The notes under the pieces: model-generated
What the model saw: only the letters and a program-made list of their open reading frames with translations
Told to the model about the DNA's origin: nothing
Database searches by the model: none
Program-made: the position numbers and the translations under genes
NCBI GenBank assembly: GCA_963082975.1
Contig: OY720344.1
Location: 82,758,053-82,822,052, forward strand
Direction of reading: 5' to 3'
DNA from: Labia minor
Taxonomy: Eukaryota; Arthropoda; Insecta; Dermaptera; Spongiphoridae
Length of the DNA stretch: 64,000 bases
Part shown: positions 12,264-25,376 of the stretch, piece by piece
How positions within the stretch are numbered: position 1 is the first letter of the stretch
How the letters are laid out: each line of letters begins with the position of its first letter

Positions 12264-12856
12264 ATTTTTACTATCTCGCCAGAGATATTATTGCGATTAT
12301 GAAAATTTTCGATGTCGAGATTTTGATGTTTTTATACGTTTGAAGGTCCCTGAGTCATTTTCACTAAAGTTGAGTTCTGTGTGTATGTGTGTGTAGATAA
12401 GATTACAACGGTTTGAGCTAGAATAATGAAATTTGGTATAATGGCATTATACAAAATTCGTAGTTTTCTATCAACTTTTGAGAATTGTAGCTCAACCACA
12501 AGAGGGTCATTACCTACAACGTTTTGATTTTTTTTACCTCTAAAGTGCCCGTAAAAATAAAGATCATGTTTGATAATTTTTCACATGATTAAAAATTGTA
12601 TAAAACTGCTATATATAGAATTTCAGCTTGATTGAATCGCTGAAAGTACCGGAATTAATTTTTTAACACTGCAAATCTCACGCGCCAACACTTGACGTGG
12701 TGCCATCAACAAAGAGCCAAATATGCGCTGATTTAATAAATATTATTTATTAATTTTAATTTATAATTAATAATTAATTAAATTTAATTTAAATATAATA
12801 TATGTTAATTAATCTAATTCAAATTTGCGAGATAGTCGAGTGGAGACACTCCAGAT
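12264..12856 (-). repeat. Repeat family A copy (A4)
   Basis: Reverse-oriented, near full length. The hairpin TATCTC-GCCA-GAGATA is at ~12272, there is a GTGTGTATGTGTGTG run, and the left end ...GAGTGGAGACACTCCAG is at 12837-12853. Confidence 0.8.
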
Positions 12857-14165
12857 TTTATATATATATATATTATATATTATAACATAAATATATACAA
12901 TTCCTAAATCTAAATAATCTAATTTATCTAAAACATTAATAAAAACAAATTACCACATTATTGTAAATCGATAATTGATCATAGAAGGACTATTATATAA
13001 TGAAATAATAATAATAAAAAATCTGAATCTAAAATATTTTTAATTAAATATTAATAAAATATCCGTTCCAAATGCGATAGATTTTGGGAGATAAGATATT
13101 TTCAATATATTCTTTTTACTGCCCTCTGATAAATTGAATTTTTAACTAGAAAAAATAAAAATCATTTTAGTACTAATATGAAATACGAAGTTGAGTTAAA
13201 AATACTATCATTTCTAGGTAGCAAACATCAGGAGACAGATTATTCATTTACTTAGATATAATGGATTGTAAATTGTGTTTACATAGATGAAATATGTTAT
13301 TTTTACTAACTATTAATAAAATTAAAATTAATTTATTAGAAATTAAATAATAATAAAATTAATATTGAAGTATAAAAATCCATAAGACAAACTATAAATC
13401 AAATATTATAAATAACTTTAAATTATATTTGATTCAAAACATTCTGTAAGATGGATGGTTGTTATAATTAAATAAAACTAATTAATGATTGACCTATAAC
13501 ATTAGCATAAATTTCCCAACCCGTTGGATGGGATTAAAGTGAGTTAAATTAAACAATCGATTACTTTATTCAGTCAATCCCCAATCTAATACTTAATTTC
13601 AGGAATAAAAATAAACCGATTTATAATTAATGAATTTAGATAAATAATTTACTTAAGAATGAATAAAAAATAGATTGTTTTAGTAAATTTAATGATTCAA
13701 ATAATCTTCCAACTCGAACATTTCCTTTGATATCTGATGGTGTGGAAAGGCTGTTAGCTTAATACAAACTCAGTTTTGTAGATTGCTTACCACTACTTGA
13801 TTGTATTGGCTATGCTCAGAGTAGATTAAATTGGCAAGTCAAGTAGAACTCAAGGGAACTTTTTTTCTTTAAAAAGATCATAATATTAACTGTACAGTGA
13901 AAGTATTTTTAAATATTAATTTCTAAAAAATACAAATAATAATAATCTAACTCAGGAATTTATTTAATGTTATTCAATTAAGATTTCTTTATTTTTTTTA
14001 TGACACTCATAATATTAAACATTAATTATTATAAAGAGAAATTGTTCTAAAATGTTTAAAAATTAATAAGAAAAATAAAAAAATTTATTAAATAGGGGAA
14101 AAGTATATTTTGTTAGCAAGAAAATAACCTAATGGTTTGGGATAAGGCAATGAATTTTGCCAATA
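12857..14165. other. AT-rich intergenic DNA
   Basis: No gene recognised. A slightly less AT-rich stretch at 13730-13860 has no open frame of note. Confidence 0.5.
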
Positions 14166-14167
14166 TG

Positions 14168-14744
14168 TTTTTACTATCTATAATATAGTAGTATCATGAA
14201 AATTTTCTATGTCGAGATTTTGATGTTTTTATACGTTTTGAAGGTCCCTGAGTCATTTTCATTAAGGTTGAGAAAAATGTCTCTGTGTGAGTGTGTATGT
14301 AGACAAGATTTAGCAAAAACTGAGCTAGAATAATGAAATTATTTATACGGGCATTATTTAAAATTCATAGTTTTCTATCAACTTTTGAGAAATGTAGCTC
14401 TTTCGGAAGAAGGTCATTACCTACTACGTTTTCATTTTTTTCCTCTATTCTGACCGTAAAAACTGATTAAAAATTGTATAAAACTGCTATATATAGAATT
14501 TCAGTTTGATTGAATCGCTTAAAGTACCGGAATTAATTTATTAAATTTTTTAAAAAGTTTACTGCCAATCACGCGCCAGCATGTGACGGGTGCCATCAAC
14601 AAAGAGCCAAACACACGCTGGTTTAATAAGTATTAATTATTAATTTTAATTTATAATTTAATTAATTAAATTTAATTTAAATATAATATATGTTAATTAA
14701 TCTAATTCAAATTTGCGAGATAGTTGAGTGGAGACACTTCAGAT
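14168..14744 (-). repeat. Repeat family A copy (A5)
   Basis: Reverse-oriented copy with a degenerate hairpin (TTTTTACTATCTATAATATA) and a small deletion in the block after the GAAAACGT segment. Its outer left end at 14744 is 736 bp upstream of the CYP315A1 start codon. Confidence 0.75.
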
Positions 14745-15480
14745 TTTTTTAATGAAAACTGATACATTTACTAAAATATTTTTATGCTTATGGTTTATTG
14801 TAAATTGTCATTTCTATTTTTAATCATGCGACTTCTATTTTCATATTTTTGTAAAAACCTCAATTTCGAATGTTATTGATAATATAATTTAATTCCTAAA
14901 TATTTAAATATGGTACTGGTAATATTTAATTTGCATACATAAATATGAAAGTAAATATTAAAATATAAATCATTTAATATTAGTTTCAGTTTATTCATTA
15001 AAAATTTAACTAATGAATTAATTTCAATGTTTAAATTTATTTATTTTTTTAGAAAGTTATTAAACTAATTGATATAAGAATTTTTAATTATTTATCTTTC
15101 ATATATATATATATATATATATAATTAAAATATTCATCATAATTTTAAATTTTAAAATATTCTCTTGACTTTAATAACTTTATAACCTTTGCTTCATTGA
15201 GTCATGAACAAAGAAAAAATTTCGTTGATATAAATTTAGAAGTGATTAAACTTACCTATATATATATATTTATTGAGAAAAGTATAATATTAGGAAAATT
15301 ATAAATTTATTTATATTCTTTTCAAGAAGTTGTATATAATTAATCACACATTTCACAGAATCAGAATAATTTTTTTTTTTTGCTTATTAAATTAAATCTT
15401 TTATTTTACCATTAAGGTGAAGACAAACCTAGCATTCAGTAATCAGATATCGGATTGTGAACACGTAAAAAAAATCTATA

Positions 15481-18400
15481 ATGAATATGCAAAGTGTTAT
15501 CCTTATGGGGAGAAGGGTTCCCATCACCTCTTTTCAAAAATTTTCGACAACGGAGATCAGACATGGATTGGTTCCGGTATGGCCCTCCTCTACCCATCCG
15601 AATAATGGATCGATTCCAACTGCGAAGGGATTACCTTTTATCGGCACCTTTTTCGATATCCTCAAGTCGGGAATGCATCCTCATTTCCATGAATATATTC
15701 ACAAACGTCATCAGGAACTTGGGTTCATCTTTCGTGAACACTTAGGTCCTGTGGAAACGATATTTTTGAGTGACCCGGAAATGCAGCTCCAGGTTTACTC
15801 CTGTGAAGGACAATATCCACTACATACGATGCCGGCCTCTTGGGAACTTTACAACCAAATTCACAACTGCCCCAAAGGATTGTTTTTCATGTGCGTACTT
15901 AAATAAAAATATTTATTGATTTATTTACTGAATTTAAAAAAATTTAAAAATACATTTATTTCAATTTCTCATAATAAGAAAATTTGCATCCCTATATTTT
16001 AATCCAAAAAAAATATAAGATATTTTTCTTTTTTTCTAATAAGTCAGCCAAGTCTTGAATTATATAAATAAAGTTTCAATTAATTCAATTAAAAAATAAA
16101 TGATGGCTAAATTATAAAATTAAAAAAAAAATTATTATAAGATTTTTAATATGAATATTATATTGTTTTTTTTTTGTCTTTTTTTGTTGTTTCAATTAAT
16201 TAGGGAAGGAGAAGAGTGGTTCACATATCGACAAATTTTGAATAGTGTATTACTTGATGTTTCGGATGAATATATAGAAAATGTAATGGCAAAACCTTCA
16301 CGAGATATTGCTAAAAAATTTATAAATGATTGGAAAAATAAAACTGAAATCACGAATCTATCTTCACTATCTTATAGATGGTCTGTTGAATGTAAGTATA
16401 TTGAATATTTAAAATCACAAAGGAAATTGGTTATGTAAATTATAATTATTTTCATTTATTATACAATATTATATTTAACAAATTTCTATTTTTAGGTGTA
16501 ATCGCAGGATTAATTGGAACAGGTAAAAAAAATGAATTTGCTCTATTAGAAGATGATATTTCTGAAATGGGAGAACTTGTTCACGAAGTATTTGAACAAA
16601 CAGCCCATTTGCAATTTCTTCCTATCGAATGGAGTCGAACTTTAAAATTCTCCCCTTGGCAAAAATTTGAAAAATCATTTACACAAGCATTAACATTAGG
16701 TAAAAAATAAGAATTTCATTTAAAAAAATAATTTAGAAATTTTCATAATAAAAAATAGTTTAAATTTAAAACTTCAATTTTTTTTTTCTATTTCCTTCTA
16801 TTTGAGCTAGAATTTATAATTTTTACATTTATTTTCTTAATTTATAATATTTCAATTTGATGAGATTTGATCTCAACTCATAATTAGAAATGTCCATTTC
16901 TATTGAGAAAATACTTGCGATCTAATTTAATATGCTTTACATTCTAGCAAAATCAATAGCTCGAAAAATCCCACAACTTGCACAAGATCACGATGGAATC
17001 ATTTCAAAATTATCCAAAGAAAATGTTTCAGCCGAATTTATTGATCGAGTTGTCACTGATCTTATTTTAGGAGCTGGAGATATGGTAATTAATTATATAT
17101 ATAAAAATGTTTAAATTATAAAGTATTAAATAAATAACAAAACTAAAGTTATATAGTAATTTAATTAAATAAATTTATCTTAATATGTTAAAATATTGAA
17201 TAATCTTCTTGTTGTTTCAGACGTCTACATCCATTCAATGGATGCTTTATAGATTATGTCGTCATCAAGATGTGCAAGAAAATTTAAGGGATATATTATT
17301 GAATCTTGATTCATCTAAAAAGGATTATGCCAATCCAGAGTTAAAAGCATTTGTTCGTGAAACATTTCGACTACACCCAGTAGCACCTTTTGTTACAAGA
17401 TATCTTAATCATACACTAGACTATTACCAATATAGTATACCAAAAGGGGTAAATAAAATACAATTATTTAATTCTTTCATTCAGAGTTTCTCTTCTTTAA
17501 GTAAAATAATTCACTTAATCAAATCATTTAATTATATAATATTTTTTTAGCCTCACCCAATAATTCCTTTACAAATTAATTCATTCTAATTTTACTTTTA
17601 AAACAATTTAAAAGTAAATAATAACTGTAAATATATCTACCTTGAGCTATTTATTGCCAGTCATACTGCTATATCTTTTCTATATTTTATATTTACTAGT
17701 TTTTTAGAGCGCCGAAGGCTCTGCCCCTGTATCCCCGATGTAATACATAATAATTTTTTGAAAGTCTGTATGCGAAAGATTTTAATTCAATGGGTATATT
17801 TTTTTCTCTCATTTGGATCTTTGTTTTCACTGAAATTTGCAAATTGCACAATTTTTCAAAATATAAATTTAAAGATAAAAATTATTACTTACTTTGTTTT
17901 AGAAAATATTAATTAATTAGGAGTAATATTCAATTTAATATCAACAAATACCTTATAGTGAATATAAAAATAATTACTATAATCTTTAAATAAATTTTTG
18001 TCCTTGCTTTTGAAAATAAAATAAAAATATAAGAAACTAAAAGGATCTTTAAACAAATAAATTATGTTTAGAAATATGTATGTCTAAAAAATATTAAAAA
18101 TCATTTTTTTTTTATTCAAATTGAGTAATGATTGCAATTCCTATAGTTTCATTTTAATTATTATATTTCAGACAAAATTATTTAAAAAAGGTAATCAAAC
18201 AAAATTCTCTTTTTTTTAGAGTCTGGTAAACCTATCCATTTATAGTGGTTGTCGAAATCCAAGATATTTTTCTGACCCAGATCTATTTAAGATTGAAAGA
18301 TGGTTAGGAAAGAGTAAAAAACGAGGGCATTTCGACCTGCGGGACATTACTCCATTTGCTATGGGTGCAAGATCTTGTATCGGGAGTAAATTTGCTCAAG

Positions 18401-18626
18401 TTATGATTAAAGTATTTTTATCAGAGGTAAGATGATTTATTTATTAAATAACTAAATTTATTATAAAATGACATATTAAATTTAAAATTTTTATTATTTT
18501 CAGCTTATAAAAAATTTAAAAATTGAGTTAATAGATAATCGCGATATTGATATGGTTTTAAAATTAATTACGGTACCTTTAACACCAGTTAATTTGAAAA
18601 TTACTAAACTAGACCATTCAAAATAA
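15481..18626 (+). CDS. CYP315A1: CYP315A1 (Shadow), mitochondrial P450, 7 exons, 498 aa
   Basis: Predicted ecdysteroid C2-hydroxylase, a Halloween-pathway enzyme of the mitochondrial inner membrane. Exons: 15481-15890, 16204-16391, 16496-16699, 16948-17084, 17221-17448, 18220-18426, 18504-18626; all introns are GT-AG and the joined frame is open. The N-terminus MNMQSVILMGRRVPITSF is basic and hydroxylated, like a mitochondrial presequence. The IPTAKGLPFIGT hinge follows. GQYP, SWELYNQIHN and GLFFMEGEEWFTYRQILN match the CYP315A1 hallmark block. The I-helix reads LGAGDMTSTS (D312), the K-helix E360-T-F-R363, and the haem loop PFAMGARSCIG has C442. An in-frame TAA at 15466 supports the start. 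In my recollection of family members the residue after Asp is Thr; here it is Met313, with Thr next. Intron 5 carries a repeat fragment near 17700. Identification rests on recalled family sequence. Confidence 0.88.
17700..17800 (+). repeat. Repeat family F fragment in CYP315A1 intron 5
   Basis: The segment AGAGCGCCGAAGGCTCT, then CCCCTGTATCCCCGA and a GTAATACATAATA block, resembles segments at 31495-31590 (CCTGTACCCCCGAGTGATAC) and more weakly 28000-28060. AGAGC...GCTCT can form a short stem. An unnamed interspersed repeat. Confidence 0.45.
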
Positions 18627-19703
18627 TCCAAAAAATTATTGTTATTTCATATGATTTATAAATGTGTAAAAATATTTAAATTCTATTTATTAATTTAATT
18701 AATTTTATATATATATATATATTTTAAATTATTTATTTATATTAAAATGAGATTCATTAAGATTTTTTGTAAATATATTAATATCTAAAATGTACCACGA
18801 ATAATTTATATAACTATTTATTTTAGTGTCAATTAGCATTCATCAAAAGATTTATATAATTTATATTTCATAAAATTTAGATTTTTAATTTTTAATCTAA
18901 CTTTGTTATTTGAATAAATATAAAAGATTTACTATAAAATAAAACATATATCTTCATATTATAATAAAAATAAAATTTTTGTACAATTTATAAACAATCA
19001 AAATAAATAAATCATGTTTATATCTAATCTTTTTATACTAGTATGAATTACATATACCTATATCTTTCTGATATTGAATTTGTTCTTAGTATTTTTATGA
19101 ATTGGGTTTTTGTAGTGAAGATGATTCTGAATTATTTCATTTTTTTTTAAACAATCATTTTACAACTTTATTTTAATTAAAACAATAATATATTCAAATT
19201 TTAACACATTCATGAACCAAAGTGGTTTTGGAATACAATTGATATGTTTATTATTATATTTATGGATTTTTAATTTCATTTTTCTATATTTTTAATTAAT
19301 ATTAATTTAAAATGATAAATTATAGATTGAAATAAATTATTTAAATATTTGATTAAAATAAAATAAAATTAATTTTTAATAATTTTGGGTTGAAATTGCC
19401 AAAATTAATATTAACATATTTTTGCTTATTGAATGAAGTGATTCTCTGAAGCATATTAAATAACAGCCTGATACTTTACATAAATTCTTATTTAAGATTT
19501 TGTAAAATAATTTCTGAATTGTTGAATATATAAATTGAATGATTATCTATAGACTATGTATAATACATATAGATGTAATTAAAAATGAGAATAGTAGAGT
19601 CGAGGATATTCTTAATATCCGATGAAGCTAATTCTTTGATCAGGCACTCAACATTCTTAATACGTTTACCCATAGTATACATTTTTCAGGTAATACTACT
19701 TTA
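18627..19703. other. AT-rich DNA downstream of CYP315A1
   Basis: Should contain the 3' UTR and polyadenylation site of CYP315A1. No AATAAA appears in the first 250 bases, and the nearest (about 18914) is not convincing. Otherwise low-complexity sequence. Confidence 0.4.
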
Positions 19704-19846
19704 TTAAAAATATATCTCGAGTATCTTCACTCGACTATCTCGCAAATTTGAATTAGATTAATTAATATATATTATCTTTAAATTAAATTTAATTAATTAA
19801 ATTAAAAATTAAAATTAATAATTAATATTTAGTAAACCAGAGTAAG
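19704..19846 (+). repeat. Repeat family A, 5' fragment (A6)
   Basis: Only the left end (TCGAGTATCTTCACTCGACT, sub-terminal repeat ACTATCTCGC, AT-rich leader), cut at AGTAAACCAG. It is joined directly to a hAT-derived flank that precedes copy A7. Confidence 0.75.
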
Positions 19847-20373
19847 AGCAGTATACCGAAAAAGTTTGGCAATATCTGAATTATATCTAGGTACAGTATA
19901 TTAAAAATTAGCTGGAGTATCTTCACTCGACTATCTCGCAAATTTGAATTAGATTAATTAATATATATTATCTTTGAATTAAATTTAATTAATTATAAAT
20001 TATAAATTAAAATTATAAAATAATATGTATTAAACAAGCGGGTGTTTGGTTCTTTGTTGATGGTACCACGTCACGTGCTGGCGCGTGATTTGCAATGTTA
20101 AAAAATTAATTCTGGTACTTTCAGCGATTCAATCAAGCTGAAATTCTATAGATAGCAGTTTTATACAATTTTTAATCATGTGAAAAATTATCAAACATAT
20201 ATCTTTATTTTTACGGTCAGTTTAGAGGAAAAAAAAATCAAAACGTTGTAGGTAATAACCCTCTTCCGGTTGAGCTACATTTCTCAAAAGTTGATAGAAA
20301 ACTACGAATTTTGAATAATACACGTGTACCAAATTTCATTATTCTAGCTCACACAGTTTTTGCGTAATCTTGT

Positions 20374-20425
<52 letters not shown>

Positions 20426-20548
20426 AGAGAGAGAACTCAACCTTAGTGAAAATGACTCAGGGACCTTCAATACATATAAAAACATCAAAATCTCGACATA
20501 GAAAATTTTAATGTTCGCAATACTATCTCTGGTGAGATAGTAAAAAGG
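19847..20548 (+). repeat. Repeat family A copy (A7) with ~65 bp of co-duplicated flank
   Basis: 19848-19912 repeats the hAT-end-plus-flank found at 9909-9976 (AGCAGTATACCGAAAAAGTT and onward). The A element itself runs 19911-20546 with a long (CA)n at 20380-20421, a GAGAGA run, and a perfect 3' hairpin stem CTATCTC-TGGT-GAGATAG. The unit therefore duplicated together with upstream DNA. Confidence 0.75.
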
Positions 20549-21193
20549 AATAACATTTAATTATTAATTTTTATTAATTAATGATACATATAAATATGTA
20601 TTAATATATATGAAGGCAATATTTTGAGCTTAAATATTTATAATATATTATTTATTTATATCTCTTCTTATCTCAGCCACGTTCCATTGCTAACAATCTA
20701 CGATTTGATTGATTTATTTATTTTATCCAAAAGAGAAAATAATTAAAATTTCTTAATGTGAAAGTTTTGCAAAGTAGGAATATCAAGTAAATAGGATAAA
20801 TATATTTCATTTAATATTGTTTGAATTATTTATAACTTATAAAAATACATTACCTATTTATTGTGAATTTTTTTTTTTCATTAAGCTAAAAAGAAAAACA
20901 TCAGCATACAATTCAATTTCAAGCAATCCGTTATCTTAATCTAATATAAGAACCCCGTTCAATGTTTTTTAGTGATTCTCTCTAAAACAGGGGAGTTGAT
21001 ATAGTCCTTCGTTTTCAAATGGAAATTCACACATTCACATGAGAATTTGTTATCCAGAATGCGATGGAGAACTTGCCGGTGGGTGATTTGCATAGGCAGC
21101 AGCCTCTACGATCAACTTGTCCCTCGCCCACTTTTCTCATTCCTTCTCTCCTTATCAAACACATACTCACATCTGAAATAATCCTTGGCTTAG

Positions 21194-21225
<32 letters not shown>

Positions 21226-21725
21226 ACAAATAGGAGAAACAGTAAATACAATTAGTTGCGGTTGTATAATTTGGACCTAGTGAGGAGTCTGCCTGGTCAG
21301 TTTAGTTCCTAGTTAACTAGGGGAATGACTAACGTCTCGAGTGAGCTGAATCACAATGTAATTATAAGCCTCAGGGAAAATTGGATATTACATAAATTAA
21401 AGTATATTTTATTAATTCGATCTCAGTATTTTATGGGGATGATTCTAATTCGCTTTATGTAAATCATGAATGGGAATGCTTATTTCTTCTTTTTAACTCA
21501 ACAAATCCAGCGAGATAGTTAAAGTTACTCTTGTGACGAAGCCAATGGCATTAAATTGAGCGTAGTTGTGCATAATGAAATGGTGGGGCAGTCTTGTCTA
21601 ATCAACGAACAAAAGACTTTCATTAATATAAACTGGATAGTTAGAAAGAATTAAAAATTTAAATAAATCTTGATTGATTGAATTTATTTTTTTTTGTTAA
21701 AAAAAATAAAAATTTAAAAAATATT
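20549..21725. other. Intergenic DNA, partly less AT-rich
   Basis: 20549-20930 is A+T rich. 20940-21560 has more balanced composition, interrupted by (TA)n at 21196-21220, with overlapping short frames on both strands around 21027-21255 that show no domain. It resembles neither a known repeat nor a recognisable exon. Confidence 0.4.
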
Positions 21726-22330
21726 TTTTTTACTATCTCGTAAGAGATAGTATTGCGATCACGAAAATTTTCGATGTTGAGATTTTGATGTTTTTATACG
21801 TTTTGAAGGTTCCTGAATCATTTTCACTAAGGTTGAGAAAAATGCCTGTGTGTGTGTATGTATGTGACCAAGATTACGCAAAAACGGTTTGAGCTAGAAT
21901 GATGAAATTTGGTACATGGGCATTATTCAAAATTGATAGTTTTCTATCAACTTTTGAGAAATGTAGCTCAACCGGAAGAGGGTTATTACCTACAACGTTT
22001 TGATTTTTTTTCCTCTAAACTGACCGTAAAAATAAAGATATATGTTTGATAATTTTTCACATGATTAAAAATTGTATAAAACTGCTATCTATAGAATTTC
22101 AGCTTGATTGAATGGCTGAAAGTACCAGAATTAATTTTTTAACACTGCAAATCTCACGCGCCAATACGTGACGTGGTGCCATCAACAAAGAGCCAAACAT
22201 GCGCTGGTATAATAAATATTATTTATTAATTTTAATTTATAATTTAATTAATTTAATTTAATTTAAATTGATGTATGTTATTTATTCCAATTCAAATTTG
22301 CGAGATAGTCGAGTGGAGACACTCCAGCTT
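21726..22330 (-). repeat. Repeat family A copy (A8)
   Basis: Reverse-oriented, near full length. The hairpin here is CTATCTC-GTAA-GAGATAG: the loop differs from other copies but the 7-bp stem is perfect, which supports the stem as the conserved feature. Confidence 0.8.
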
Positions 22331-22673
22331 TTTTAATTATATTTTCTTTAAATTTAAAATATAACATTTCTGATTTGGTTTTAATTAAAGAGATTTTAAA
22401 AAAATCTCGATTAATCCAAATATGTATATTGTTTTAAGAATTTTTCAACTCTGTCCTGGAATATTCTAAGAAAATTAATTGAGAGCTGATTTAATAATAT
22501 TTTTATATTTAATAAACATCTGTTTCACAAATTTAAATATAATCTAAAAATAAAAATATTTTTTGATATAAATCGATAAAAATTTATTTATTTAATGATC
22601 CAGCAATTCGAAAATAATCATTTCACTCCTATCCTTCATATCCCATCTGAATAAAAAATATTGCATCAATTTT

Positions 22674-23137
22674 CAGTATCCAGAGATAGTATTGCGATCA
22701 TGAAAATTTTCGATGTTGAGATTTTGATGTTTTTATACGTTTTGAAGGACCCTGAGTCATTTTCACTAAGGTTGAGAAAAATGTCCGAGTGTGTGTATTT
22801 GAGTGTGTGTGTGTGTGTAGACAAGATTAGAAAAACGGTTTGAGCTAGAATAATGAAATTTGGTACACGGGCATTATTCAAAATTCGTAATTTTCTATCA
22901 ACTTATGAGAAATGTAGCTCATCCGGAAATGGGTCATTACCTACCACGTTTTCATTCTTTTTCTCTAAACTGACCGTAAAAAATAAAGATATATGTTTGA
23001 TAGTTTTTCACATGAATAAAAATTGTATAAAACTGCTATATATATAATTTCAGCTTGATTGAATCGCTGAAAGTACCGGAATTAATTTTTTTGTTAAATC
23101 AAATTTGCGAGATAGTCGAATGGAGACACTCCAGATT
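22674..23137 (-). repeat. Repeat family A copy (A9), shortened
   Basis: Reverse-oriented. The GTTTGGCTCTTTG block and AT-rich leader are missing (junction at about 23098), leaving ~460 bp. The hairpin's outer arm is altered (AGTATCCAGAGATAG). Confidence 0.75.
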
Positions 23138-23862
23138 TTTTAATATTGATTCGATTTGACAAGATTCATGTTTATGTATCATTATAAAATAAATGTAATA
23201 CCATTTAAGAAACGAGGAGAGTAAATTATCAAGGTCATTTATAAAATCAATAATTTTATATTTTTAAAACTATCTAAAATAATTATATCTTTATTTATGG
23301 TATGACTGTATTTCTACATAATTCTCTTCTAATTCTTTGAAATATTATATATAAATCATTAAAAGATTATAGTTTCTAAAATACATTTTAATAATCAATG
23401 TTTCCAATAAAAATAATATAAATAATATGTATTTAAAGAAAGAATAAGTATATCTAACATTCAAATATACACATGTTTTTAATCAACAAAACTTTACCGT
23501 AATAAAACAATTTTGTTTTGGTTTATTAGTAGTAGCTTTATTCAGATTGATTTTTTGGTTCAAAAACCTCTCATTCCAAAAATGTGAATTTCAGAAAACT
23601 CCTTTTCAAAACTTATATAAATACAATTTTTGCTAGTATAATAAGGATAGATTAGATAGATAATAAATGGACCTATATATATAAATAAACAATATAATAT
23701 ATATAGATTAGTAATTAATTTTGGAATTTTCTCTCTTTATTTTTAATAAAATTTTGAAATAAGTTATTTACTAATATTATTTTAAAATATTAATATTTAT
23801 TCACAAACACTATATGGTATCCTAACGCTCTTTGATGAATTTAGGTATAGATGGTTGCGATT

Positions 23863-23905
<43 letters not shown>

Positions 23906-24379
23906 ATGTATAATTTCAATAGATTTTCACTCATTGAAAATTTATTAACACCTGGATGGACTGATTAATGGTGATCCAGGTCATCTGTCGGAACAAAGCC
24001 AACATGCTAATAGAAAATGAATCAGTCGGATTTGAATTTGATGTTTTTGACCCTCTACACTCTTGTCTTTCCTCTTTCTCTTCCTTTATTTCTCATTCTA
24101 CCAGTTAAATCTATTCTAAAGTTGCTAGCTCTCTAGAAAGTGGTTGTATTGTGTGAGTGGCAACTGAGGATGAAGCTGTGAAAAGCATCATAAGTAAAAC
24201 ATCCCCTGATGAAACAACTCTAGACTCTGGACAGTGCATTGCAGACTAAACATGTTAATGAAGCTGATCAGACAAGAAAAGCCTCCGATCCTCTTTTATC
24301 TCGAATATAATAATAATAGTAATAACAATTCTATTATATTCAAATACACTTTTATTTTGATTGAGTTATTTTAAAAAAT
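23138..24379. other. Intergenic DNA with (CAA)n array
   Basis: 23138-23855 is A+T rich. A (CAA)n microsatellite occupies about 23861-23905. 23940-24310 is less AT-rich, with no long frame, and is unassigned. Confidence 0.5.
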
Positions 24380-25376
24380 CTGGAGAGTCTACTCGACTAT
24401 CTCGCAAATTTGAATTGGATTAATTAACATATATTATATTTAAATTAAATTTAATTAATTAAATTATAAATTAAAATTAATAAATAATATTTATTAAACC
24501 AGCGCAGGTTTGGCTCTTTGTTGATGGCACCACGTCACGTGCTGGCGCGAGATTGCCAGTCAACGTGTTAAAAAATTAATTCCGGTACTTTCAGCGATTC
24601 ATTCAAATGGAATTCTATATATAGTAGTTTTTTACAATTTTAAATAATGTGAAAAACTATCAAACATATCTTTATTTTTACAGTCAGTTTAGAGGAAAAA
24701 AAATGAAAACGTTGTAGGTAATGACCCTCTTCCTGAAGAGCTACATTTCTCAAAAGTTGATAGAAAACTATCAATTTTGAATAATATCCGTGTACCAAAT
24801 TTCATTATTCTAGCTCAAGTCATTTTTGCGTAATCTTGTCTATATACACACACACATTTATATATAGTATATACATTTTTTCATTCTTAATAAAAATGAC
24901 TCAGAGACCTTTAAAACGTATAAAAATATCAAAATTTCGACATCGAAAATTTTCATGATCCCAATACACACCTACACACACATATATTTATATTTTATTT
25001 TTTTAAAATTTAAAATCTAAATTTATAAATAAATATTTGTTTATGTGATTTACATTAATTGAGTAATTTTTTTAAAGCGAAAATTTTTCGCAAAGACTGC
25101 AGATAATAAAATTTTTCTTAAGTAATTTCTTTCTTGTGAAGAATTATTTTTAATTATAAAATTATTAATAATGCCCGTGTACCAAATTTCATTATTCTAG
25201 CTCAAGTCGTTTTTGCGTAATCTTGTCTATATACACACACACACATATATATAGTATATACATTTTTTCATTCTTTATAAAAATGACTCAGAGACCTTTA
25301 AAACGTATAAAAACATCAAAATCTCGACATCGAAAATTTTCATGATCGCAATACTTTCTCTGGCGAGATAGTAAAA
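24380..25376 (+). repeat. Chimeric repeat family A element (A10) carrying CYP4-intron DNA
   Basis: The left part (24380-24965) is an A copy without its 3' hairpin. It is followed by ~200 bp (about 24970-25168) that match, in reverse, 55762-55960 in intron 6-side DNA of the CYP4 gene (between the exons at 55527-55653 and 56827-56896). That is followed by a second 3' part of A (25168-25376) ending in the hairpin TTTCTC-TGGC-GAGATAG and TAAAAA. Both A parts share the variant ATATAGTATATACATTTTTT. Interpreted as read-through capture. Confidence 0.75.

Noticed and set aside
20380-20421. Long (CA)n array as an independent feature
   Set aside because: It is the expanded microsatellite of the family A copy, not a separate element.
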